This document shows positions 22,901-32,800 of a stretch of DNA of 64,000 nt, in pieces (position 1 is the first letter of the stretch; the number at the start of each line of letters is the position of its first letter). The stretch lies in contig NC_052106.1 of the NCBI RefSeq assembly GCF_012273895.1, positions 3,472,001-3,536,000 on the forward strand, read 5' to 3'. The position numbers were made by a program, and so were the translations under genes. A model generated the notes under the pieces. The model had not been told where the DNA came from. It saw nothing but the letters and a program-made list of their open reading frames with translations, and did no database searches. The DNA comes from Zerene cesonia. Its lineage: Eukaryota; Arthropoda; Insecta; Lepidoptera; Pieridae.

Positions 22901-24617
22901 TACAACTACCACTACTGACGGTAGTACATCAGGCGATGGATCTGTTATTATCACAACAACGTCTTTACCGGTTGTGACAACACCAGAAAATGAGCCAACA
23001 CAATCGAGTACGTTGATTACCGATAGAACAAATGGTCCAATTGAAAGCACAACAACATCAGATATCAATGATCAGACTACCACATCAAGAGAAGACAAAA
23101 CTGAACCAACTGAAAATACTAAAGTGCACGAAACAACAACTCGTGTTACAGAATCGACTCCTTATACAACTTTGTATACGACAACAGCATCCGTTGATGC
23201 AGACTTATCAACGATTAAAGATGGCACAACGGTATCAATTGGGGAAGAAAACCAATCAACCCCAGTAGACAATTATAACCAAAATTCAACACCAGAAGAA
23301 ACACCAACAACTACATATAGTAACACAAATAGACCCACAACTATTTCTGCAGAACAGGAAAGCAAACCAAGTACTTTGAACGACCAAACTATTACCTCAA
23401 CGAAGTCAGATTCTAGTATAGACCAAACAACAACACCGTCGTCGATTATAAACAACGAAGCAACAACAGAAAGTATAGAATTGGATCCTTTTACAACGCC
23501 TCAAATTGTTAACGTACAAACAAAACCTAATGTAGAACCAGATATGAGTACATCAGCTTTTGATACAGAAACTCCAACATCGCTAAATAAGGAATCGATA
23601 ACATTATTATCAAACGATTATCAAACAACTAAAACGTCTATAGATACTGGCATAACAACTAGTCAGGACCTAACAACATCATCTGATGATTTAATGGGAG
23701 ATTTATTGAAATTGAATATCCAGAATGAGCCACCAAGTGTTCAGGTTTGTAGACTGATCATTATATATTAACAATATTATGTTTTTCTCTTCCTTATAAA
23801 TTAATAAGTCGGAACAATTCGTTACAGATGGTCGATCAGGCTAATAAATACGGTTCACGTTATGCTTTTATTAGAACCGTTCGTCAAGCTAAAAATGACG
23901 TTCGAAGACCGCGATGTGTAATCACTTCTTACAAAGGTTAGTATATTAAATAATTAATTGTCTTAACTAATTTCGTGGATCAGCTGAACCGACATATTAT
24001 GTTTGACTTTAACAATTTTGTCTGTCACTTTCACTGGAATTTTATATTATCTCTAATATTTTGCAATAAGTCACACTGACAAACTATCTTCACGTATAAT
24101 AAAGTTTTTTTTTGTATCGATTAACAAATTGCGGTTACTTAATCACGTTATACCCATCGTACTATAATAGTAGATAACGATTTACCGCAAAATTAGATAA
24201 GTAGTTAGCATCATTTTTCCACAGCAAAGGTTCATACATAGAAAGTTCCGAATTTGAAAAAAACATTGTTCATGCTATATTCATTTTTAAAAATCGGTGA
24301 AGTACTAGTGTGAAGCGTAATATACGGATGTTGCCTTCTAATATATAAGCATGGACGTACGTACGTTCTGGATCATCACAACAAGAATATACTATAATTT
24401 GTACTTCATTACAGAGCAAAACAGAACTGTCGTGGTGCGGGGGTGTTCATTCGTACAAGAAGATGATGCTATGGAACACTGCAATGGACTTTTGGGTACA
24501 GAACATAGAGGAAATGTTAGCCGATGTCTTGTTTGCGATCAAAATTTGTGTAACTCGGCAAATAAAGTATTTGCTACTTTGACGCTGCTTATAACTACAA
24601 TTATTTCATTGTTATAA
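19908..24617 (+). CDS. Ly6-B: Ly6/uPAR protein with a large mucin-like insert
   Basis: Four exons: 19908-19962, 22729-23744, 23828-23936 and 24415-24617, giving 460 aa. Residues 1-19 are a signal peptide; a second ATG at codon 3 is an alternative start. The Ly6 domain begins LQCYVCTDC (C24, C27, C30) with C41 as fourth cysteine. A Thr/Ser-rich, Cys-free stretch of about 345 residues follows, full of TTT runs and S/T-P pairs. The fold resumes at C387 (RPRC) and C404 (RGC), then EHC and SRCLVCDQNLCNSAN. A hydrophobic tail (ATLTLLITTIISLL) predicts a GPI anchor. Sequons include NST and NQS in the insert and NRT and NVS after it. The insert should be heavily O-glycosylated and extend one loop as a stalk or brush. 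Exon 2 ends in phase 0; the outer introns are phase 1 as in its neighbours. Function unknown. Confidence 0.85.
21410..21590 (+). repeat. dispersed repeat fragment
   Basis: Contains 'GGGAGAATGTATTTGTGCAT', 'CCATGGCACTCGGGGAAAGG' and 'GGGTTATGTCGGACTCTCAC', phrases I associate with a lepidopteran non-LTR element. It is GC-rich against its surroundings. There is only one copy in this window, so the call rests on family resemblance. Confidence 0.45.
22061..22098. repeat. perfect 15-bp inverted repeat (hairpin)
   Basis: ATGTAAAAATGTATG, an 8-base loop, then CATACATTTTTACAT. A perfect stem in the transcribed intron of Ly6-B, about 630 bases before the mucin exon. May be chance in AT-rich DNA or a remnant of an inverted-repeat element. 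Confidence 0.6.
23937..24414 (+). other. intron 3 of Ly6-B
   Basis: GTTAGT donor after ACAAAG and ACAG acceptor before AGCAAAAC. Nothing recognisable inside. The phase-1 position between the fifth and sixth domain cysteines matches the other five Ly6 genes. Confidence 0.7.
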
Positions 24618-25189
24618 GTGTTCTTATATTGGTTTTATATGTTCTGACAATAGAATTGTATGAGTTAATTAGTTAAATGTTAATTGTGGCTGTTGTCTAT
24701 CTAGTATTAAAATATGCTGTGCGAAAATATTTTGCTCTACAAATCTCCACTCAAATAAAATGATTTTTTTGGCAAAATGCATTAAAGTATTATTTAATAA
24801 CGACAATGTAATTTAAGTAGCAATAAGTCCTGTTCATGTAAATATGCTTATATTTATTGTTCTCATTTATTAATTTTATTTAATTAAATTATACTTACAA
24901 CACTAATGTATCTTTTCTTTACACCATTCACTATTAGAAATAACTATTATTTCATTCTAACCTTTTACTTTAGAAATACATACATTACATTTAAAACAAA
25001 TAGAAATAAATAGCTCTGACTATAGACAAAAGGTTCAATTGAAAAATAAAATTATTCATGCACTATAAGACCGAAACAATTCGTTATCAAAGATTTTGGG
25101 CTCTTTGAGCATGTAGAATTTATCGATAACATTGTAATAAGCCTTTATAAAATATCACGTGAACGTCTAAGCGTTGGGTTTTCAGCAAG
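24618..25189. other. spacer between Ly6-B and Ly6-C
   Basis: Only 572 bases: the Ly6-B 3' UTR and then AT-rich DNA. TTTATAAAA at 25144-25152 is a candidate TATA box 38 bases before the Ly6-C ATG. Alternatively GGGTTTTCAG just before the ATG may be a splice acceptor, which would put the leader exon further upstream. Confidence 0.5.
24754..24759 (+). promoter_or_regulatory. poly(A) signal of Ly6-B
   Basis: AATAAA 137 bases past the stop, followed by T/G-rich sequence (GATTTTTTTGG), as expected of a cleavage site. Confidence 0.55.
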
Positions 25190-26503
25190 ATGTCTAGAAC
25201 AAGTGTACTACTTACTGCATGTTTTGCTTTTGGATTCTTAGCTTTCTCAAAAGCTATGCCAGGTAAAGTATCACATATATTAGTTTTAACTCATATACCT
25301 ACTTAATTTTGAAATGTTGGTTATTTGTAATTTTTACACGTTTATGATGTCCGATGAAAAAATAACTCATTTTTTCATAATTTGTGAAGATACTATTTAA
25401 ATATTACACTTAATTTGTACTGTTGCATGTTACATATTAACCTTTTCAAATTGTATTGTTGGCAGAAGCACATAACGAAAATTCTTTCGAGAAATCTGAT
25501 AATGACACTGATAGGGTGGGGTCTTACGCGCAAGCTTCATCAATGGGTGGTGTCCAACAGAGACCTCAGCCCCCACAGTATCCTGTATTAGAGTGCTTCT
25601 CTTGTACCGACTGCCCAGTTGTAAACGAAGATACACCAACGAAGTGGTGTCCAGTATTTTCTGAAACCCCCCCCAAATGTTTGGTGTATGCTGAGAAATA
25701 TAGATGTAAGTTGAAATAGAACAGCTTCCTTGACAATATTGTTTTGTAAATTGGTATCTCTTTCACGTCACATTTATTTTAATATTCCTTCATACTAGTA
25801 TCTCTCTAATAATCTTTAACTTTCTTCACGATCGATTCAACAATTATAAACGAATATCAACTTATTTTTATTAATAATTTTGTTGGGATTCCTCTCACTT
25901 TAATATAAGAATGAAAAATACCTGCATGCTATTTTTTAGAAATTAAATAATATAATAAAAATCAATTCTTATTTAGTAAAATTTCAACCATGAAAATTAA
26001 TTGCTGTATGTTTAGAGCGCGGACACAGAATCGCTTTTCAACGGATGTTCCCAAAAATGAAAAAAGTTCTCAATTCCCCTATTATTTATAAATAATATAT
26101 TATTTTCTTTTAGTTTCGCACTCGATAACTCCATAGGATTTTAACCTATTGATGTGATTCTTTTCTTGTCATTTTGTCCCATTATCCTTCCATGGATATC
26201 AGTGACCATTTTTTGTAGATTAGAATGGAATTTTGTATTTTATTTACATATTTTTAATTTTATTGATGGTTTTTAGATATGGACAGGCCCTGGTATATAC
26301 GTGGCTGTACAACAGAGAAAGGCACATGCGCGGATATCCGAAAGGCCCACGAACAGTTTCCTGATATTGTGAAGCTGTTGTTCTGTGATGAGTGTGAGGG
26401 CAACTTATGCAATTATACAAATGGAGCTTCGATAGTAGAATGCACTATGGCTTTCCTTATGTTGGTAGTAACGCCTGTTTTAACAAAATTCACTCTCTCA
26501 TAA
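25190..26503 (+). CDS. Ly6-C: Ly6/uPAR protein with N-terminal extension
   Basis: Three exons: 25190-25262, 25466-25705 and 26277-26503, giving 179 aa. The signal peptide covers about residues 1-23 (MSRTSVLLTACFAFGFLAFS). About 45 polar residues follow (Asn/Asp/Ser, then QQRPQPPQY), with no cysteine, before the Ly6 domain starts LECFSCTDC. The domain cysteines continue KWC, PKC, RGC, GTC, then LFCDECEGNLCN, ten in all. A hydrophobic tail (MAFLMLVVTPVL) suggests a GPI anchor. The C-x2-C-T-D-C start is shared only with Ly6-B next door, so these two are the closest pair. The loop between the fourth and fifth cysteines is just 9 residues, against about 345 in Ly6-B. Specific role unknown. Confidence 0.85.
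25706..26276 (+). other. intron 2 of Ly6-C
   Basis: GTAAGT donor and TTTTAG acceptor. AT-rich, no recognised repeat or exon. Phase 1 between domain cysteines five and six, as in the whole cluster. Confidence 0.7.
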
Positions 26504-26694
26504 AAGTATAACTCAATTGAAGACACTAATTAAGATTTATTTGTACTTATGAAATTCATAGCAAACTACGTTTTTGCTTGTAATTTTAAGAACAAATATA
26601 GATTTAAATAACGGCATTCTGATACCTAATGGACCCTGAACTGTTTCGTTGTAGGTATGGTTAAAATATGAAAGGTCTCAATAGTTATTACTTC

Positions 26695-26700
26695 ATTAAA
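26695..26700 (+). promoter_or_regulatory. poly(A) signal candidate of Ly6-C
   Basis: ATTAAA, the common variant hexamer, 192 bases past the stop. No AATAAA lies closer. Confidence 0.35.
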
Positions 26701-26754
26701 TATATTTCCTACAGTCATTGTTTTACTTCATATATATTATGGTCATATTAAATC

Positions 26755-26905
26755 TTCTTGGTATAAACTTTCATCCCCCGGGGAGTCGTATTTATCAATT
26801 TTTTTTCTTAGCGGATGTCTACATCAATGTGGCTGTCAATCTGCATGCCAAATTTCAGCCCGTTCGACCCAGAAGTTTGGACTGTGCGTTGATAGATCAC
26901 CATCA
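26755..26905 (+). repeat. LINE 3'-tail fragment
   Basis: 'ACTTTCATCCCCCGGGGAGT', 'TTTCTTAGCGGATGTCTACA', 'TGCCAAATTTCAGCCCG' and 'CTGTGCGTTGATAGATCA' match a well-known lepidopteran LINE tail. It lies directly before ~300 bp repeat copy 5. Confidence 0.6.
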
Positions 26906-26938
26906 GATTTTTACTTATTAATCCAAAAGAAAATGCAT

Positions 26939-27280
26939 GTGATAGCCGAGCACGCTTCGGCACGAATTGGGCCAGCTCGCACCGGGGTAGTACCACACCC
27001 CCACAGAAGACCGGCGTGAAATAGCATTCTGCTGTGTTTCGTTCGGTGAGTGGGGGAGCTGGAGGCCCATATCCTTTTTCTTACCCTTCCCAGTCCTTTC
27101 CTTTATTCCTATCGCCAATCATTTCTTAATCCCTTCCCAAAATGTCGGCAATCCATTTGTAGAGGCGTAAGGTCTGCAATGGACCTTATGCATGCATGCA
27201 TATTCATGGGCGGTGGTAGCGCTTATCATCAGGCGTCCCACCTGCCCCATTGCCGACTGTAACATTAAAAAAAAAAAAAA
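26939..27280 (+). repeat. ~300 bp SINE/LINE-tail repeat, copy 5
   Basis: GTGATAGCCGAGCACGCTTC start, CT-rich middle, and ending CCGACTGTAACATT plus about 18 A. Full length with a long A tail, so a fairly young copy. Confidence 0.85.
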
Positions 27281-27996
27281 TCAATGAGTATGTTATATAA
27301 CTTCGTGCTCAGTGAGTACACCAAGACCGAACGTTGGTGCTTGTTGTTGTATTAAGTGTCCATTATTAATTTATTTTATTTTATTATGAAATAGAGGTGA
27401 ACTTTTAATGACAACAATTATTTCATCGATACATATCAACTAAAACTCAAAACAAAATTGTTAGTTGATGAGAACAAGCTAAAAATGGTCATTTAAGGAT
27501 AGCAATATTCGAATTCATAATATACACCACGTTCAGATGTTTATAGATTTTGCGAAAATATTGAAAATTATGAAAGCGTCCTCTTTTATATTTACAATAT
27601 TTTAGTAGCTAAATTAAATACTCACACACTCACACTAGATTATATTATGATAAAAACTACTGATTCTTTTAATGACATATTCAGACCTTTTTCACATACA
27701 CTAGTGTGCATAATAAGGTGTCTATATTCAAAAGAGAAGGTAATGTATGAATATTTCTCATTTTATGCATATGCGCTGTTTATTATGCATTTTATCAAGT
27801 AACAGTTACATTTGGAAATTATATATTTCTCTTTTTGGCTTTGTTACTCGATCCCGTTTCATCCGATTCACGTCTCTTTTTTTATGTCATTATTTAATAA
27901 TTTGGAGTATTACCTCCCTCTGAAAAAAACCTTTTTTGTAAAAAAGTGATTTTCATCAAGGTAAGATGGAAAATAATTTCATTGATATTTTGATCG

Positions 27997-28303
27997 ATTT
28001 TTTTATGTCATAACCGGCAATGGAGCTGGTGGATCGCCTGATGTTAAGCGCTACCAGCGCCCATGAATATTTGGATAATGGATTGCCGACTTCAAAAGGG
28101 CAGGAATTAAGAAAGAATTGAAAGAAGAAGAATAAAGGAAAGGACTGGGAAGGGTAGAGAAAAGGATATGGGCCTCCGGCTCTCCCACTCAACGAACGAA
28201 CGAAACACAACAGTATGCTATTTCACGCCGGCCTTCTGTGGAGGTGTGGTAGTCCCCGGTGCGAGGTGGCCCAATTCGTGCCGAAGAGTGCTCGACTACC
28301 ACA
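27997..28303 (-). repeat. ~300 bp SINE/LINE-tail repeat, copy 6
   Basis: TTTTTTTATGTCATAACCGG start and GTGCTCGACTACCAC end. Inverted relative to copy 5, about 700 bases away, so the two could pair in a transcript. Confidence 0.85.
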
Positions 28304-28717
28304 AAAAAATCATTATAATAATGTACTTAGTATATAAGCTGACATTTCTATCGAGCGTTAACTCGACTAATCTAACTAAATTAGAGCACGTCATCAAAAT
28401 ACACGCATTGTTTGCTAGGAACGTATTTCCTATAAACTCATCCAAAAATAGAAAATCTTTTCAATACCTTTTACATTCACGCGCTGTATATTGATACTAT
28501 TAAATATTTTCACTGAAATAACAAAAAAACGTTCGCCGTATCATAAAATTTGAAGTTTAAACATCCTACAATTGTATTTGGGATGCACGTGTTATGTTCA
28601 CAACATGTTAATGTCTAACAATAACAATTTTATAACGGTATTCTTTGAAAGTAGATTGTTGTATTAAAATCAGTTAAGCACGTTAATCTACACTAATACA
28701 GAGGAAACATTTGTGTT

Positions 28718-28894
28718 TTCAACAGACTTCAAAAAAGGAGGTTATCAATTTGGATGTATTTTTTGGCTTCGTTACCTCAGAACTTTCGACTAAATGAATT
28801 GATTTTGATGATTCTATTTTATTGAAAACTGATGCCTCTCTTATTTAGTGGCACCTTTACATATACCACGGGCGAAGCCGAGACGGACCGCTAG
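28718..28894 (+). repeat. dispersed repeat ('ACTTCAAAAAAGGAGGTTAT' family)
   Basis: Contains CAGACTTCAAAAAAGGAGG, TTATCAATTTGGATG, TTGATTTTGATGATTC, and ends CACGGGCGAAGCCGAGACGG. A related copy lies at 39447-39600. Confidence 0.65.
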
Positions 28895-29805
28895 TATGTT
28901 AAAAAATATTACCAACTTATAGTTATACAACTAAATATGTAGAAGTTAAATGCTTTTAAAGACAAAAGTACCGAACTCTACGAATTATATTTCTTTTCTA
29001 ATCTGCACTATATAAAGAATATCATTTGTACGTTTCCAAAAAAAATACGAAACCCATTTCAAAAACTCTTTCACCATTGGAATGCTACAACTTCACTGAG
29101 CGACAGGCTATACATGTACTACAAGCAAGGCTGGGGCGAACAGCTATATATAAAGAAATATAATTTTGTTAGTCGAGATACTTATGTTAGTACTAAAAGA
29201 ATAATATCGATAGAACAAGTAAATAAAGAAAAATTGTCTCAATATTTATGGGTTTACTTTTGCGTAAACAGCCATCTTTCGTCCACCAAAGTGTTTGATC
29301 GGTTGAATCTGGGTCACCAAAACGAAACTCGCAACACGCAACACATTATAATGAATGTCACTGACCTGAGGGAGACAGTTCTTACATTAAACATTTTGGT
29401 TTTTGAATAGATTTTTTTTTTTCAACAACACAAAAGGGGTTAGTTTTTGCCTGTTTTTCTGAATGTACATAATATTTTATTGTACTTAATAAGCTAAATT
29501 TTCAGATTAAATATGTTCCAATTTAAAATAAAATACCGCATTTGAATTAAGACTGGTATTCTTTTTTAATATAATATTTTGAAACGAAATCATAGTAGTA
29601 TTATAGTATTTCGCGCCAAAATATCTGTCATGAATGCACGAGCGCGTAGATTAAAAAATATTCCGTTCTTATGTCATGAAGGCGAGGCGGTGAGTGGCTA
29701 GGTTGGCATTAGCTGGCATTTGTTGCTTGCGATCGCGTCGAAACGATCGTGTTATATTCTGTTTTGTATATTTTGAACGTGAGGCCGTGTAGTGCATTTA
29801 TCGAA

Positions 29806-32800
29806 ATGGCCAAGGTTGCTATTATTGTGCCTGTGTTATTGTTTGCCTTAGTTGTAAAAAGCAGTAAGTATCGATTTGATTTTATTACAACTTAAGATTA
29901 AAGAAGCCACTGGTTTATTGGATTGATTTATTGTTTTTTCATGACGTACTTTTTATATTTTGAACGGGAACGTTTAATTTATTCTCGTAGTATATGATTC
30001 AAAAATGTGCATACGCATATATATTTAAATAAAATTGATAAGCGATACATCGCCATTCAACATTCATTGGGAATTCTGCATGTCCATTTTGCGCGCCAAC
30101 AATTTTTAATCAGTAGAATCGGTTATACGGTTTTCTTAAGGCGTGTGCGCAGCTTATTAAGCCAATTCTTTAGAAACCGGTAAAACGAGATTAGAAACTC
30201 GCGAAAAATAAAAACCTTTGCTGCATATTAAAGGACTGCTTTACGAACGGTGCTAAACTTAAAGAATATTAATATTATTATTTGTTTACATATTTATTTA
30301 TTTACTTTTTTACTTTTTTTTATTATTATTATTTATAGCAGAAAAATATTGTAAACATAAATTGTCAATAAAATTTAATGTCTACAGCTACCAGTAAAGA
30401 ATATTTCATAGGAATAAAACAAATGAAAAGAAACGTCAATTCTTTTTATATTCTTAGATAAAATAATATATGTGAGTAGAAACTGCAGTTTTTTTTTCAC
30501 AATGTATGATACCTACACCTAGAATTGAAATATAATATCAGGATAAGGATAAGTTAGACTCTAGTATTTCTATTTCAAGATATCCTTAGTATATATTACC
30601 AGGGAATACACGCGATTAACCAATTTATCCTTATCAAGAATAATATTTGCAATTATGATAATGCAGAGCAATTTATCACAATGACCGAGACAATTCAAAT
30701 TTATGATACATTTTATTATCTTGTAATACTGTATTTACTTCGAACTAGTATAATATTATGTTATCTGTGCTTCGGATTTGGAACCTTCAAACTCAATTTC
30801 TTCTAGAACCTCATTAATGCCTTTTATTAATGTACATGTATACATATTCAATTTATATAGCTTATCTTGTTAATGACAAACTTCTCAACAAAAATCTCTC
30901 GTGTCTATATATTGACATTCTTATAGTTCATGATTCAATTATCCAAGATATTATGAACAAGATTAAATACATCGTTTTAATTTGTTAAAAAATAACATCA
31001 AGATTGAATTCAACTAAAATTATTTTATAATGTTCATTAACAAAATTCCCCCGGACGAATCTAAACAAATCGATCGATAGATAAACACCTAAACAAAGCC
31101 CAAAGATGTTTTTAAGAGGCTTTGAAAGTCAGCAAAATAAATTGCACTGTCTGTGGTATACTTTCTTTATATACTCTGTAGAGTGTAAACTATAAAAGTA
31201 CGATGAACTAAACAGAGAGGGGCCTGTTACGGTGCTGATTGCGACATGTTACGTCCGCACATCGGAGACTTTCACTTTTAAGTACTCAAGTCCAATCTGA
31301 CACAGTTAAACATATAAATAATTATCTATATGTTTTTATTCAGTATTACAAAACAGAAAAGAATGAACAATTATAAATAATTGAAATTCAATTCGCAAGT
31401 TCTGGACAGATCATAAATATTTTTTGTAAAAATGCAACGTATGACGTAATACCATAAGCAATACCTTATAAATTTAAATGTATGGATATTAATTGGATTC
31501 TCATAAGAATCACCTTTATAGATGCTTTATTTCGTTAACGATCAAAAACATAGGTCTGCTTTTTCATATAGTTAGATAAGTCATATGATAATATTGAATA
31601 AAAAAGAATATGGGATAAAATTGAGTTTTATTATAATACTTACCATAGGAATATTTAGCTCTTTATCGATCTAATAACATATACATAGTTCTCCAGAAAA
31701 TAAAAACATTCTAATCCAAACTTATTTAACTTAGCTAATCATTCGTAAAAGAATGACGAACATTTAAATTATTAAATATCAATCAATTATTAAATATAAC
31801 ACAACACAACAATATTTCAAATAACTAGAATGTCAAACAATAAACCTGCTTTCAGTCGGTTTTTATTGTCTAAACATTTACAAAATATGATAAGCATAAT
31901 TCATTAATATTTATTTCTTCTAAAAATTAGTTATGATGAAAACGTTCTCACTTAACCACATTTTATATGGTTGGGATATCGCACCCTTTAATTTTTATCA
32001 ACCCTCATTCTCCTATATCAAAGGCAGCAAGCAATAACTATGCAAGGTTTACACGTAGTAATTGAAATACACCCCACGAATAAACAAAGAGGGAAGAACT
32101 ACGAAAGTGACTTGGGTATGATCTCATCATTTTATCACATAATATGTAATGTTATATGGAGTAGTAAGTACTTACATATCTCCACACCTACGTTTATAAT
32201 CCTTAAGATTATAAATTTGTATTAATTGCACTCATATCAATTGCTTGTGTGTGGTCAGTTTTTAAGAAATGAAAACAGCTAAAAAGTAAACGACTGTTAC
32301 TTGTTTTACTTTTAGTAATCAATGTGTATTAAATAATATGTTCGTTTCCTCATTTTGGGTTTTTACAAATTTTATTCAAACAAGCCTTGGTAAAATTTAC
32401 AATATAATTTAGCACCGCAGAGTAATGCAAAATGAGTGCAAAAATGTTAATAAATTATTGATATTATGGCGCAGTTGTGAATCTTTATTAATAACACACA
32501 CAGAAGCGTATATTACGCACATTTGTATACGACCGTAAATAACTTGTACCTACATAATTAAATACCACCTTGATAAAATGATTAACACGTGAGCGCAAAA
32601 CCGAGAGGTTTCGAACCGCGTGGATTGTCCTACCTTACCGTAAAGCTATGAACTACCTACTAGATTGCTGAATACCTACTTGCCAACAGAAAACCGATCA
32701 GTTGATCCTATGTATACAATGATGATAATATAGATATGACTTCAAAATTCAAAAACATCTCAGGATCTATGTGATACATTTTCCCTATAACTCTCAAAGA

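Larger units (their letters stand above)
26504..29805. other. spacer between Ly6-C and Ly6-D
   Basis: Repeat-rich: LINE tail at 26755-26905, ~300 bp repeats in opposite orientation at 26939-27280 and 27997-28303, a further dispersed repeat at 28718-28894 and a tail scrap near 29040-29145. The last 200 bases (29600-29805) are CpG-richer and are the likely Ly6-D promoter. Open frames at 29114-29410 and 28168-28494 have no recognisable domain. Confidence 0.65.

Noticed and set aside
22745..23068. Valine-rich open frame on the minus strand
   Set aside because: It is the complement of the ACA/ACT threonine codons of the Ly6-B mucin exon; likewise 23032-23268 (+) and 23273-23455 (-).
29114..29410. 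98-codon open frame
   Set aside because: No signal peptide, domain or splice context; it overlaps a tail scrap at its start.
32580..32665. Functional tRNA gene
   Set aside because: Box-like motifs are present but the cloverleaf does not form, so it is listed as a SINE head or pseudogene.
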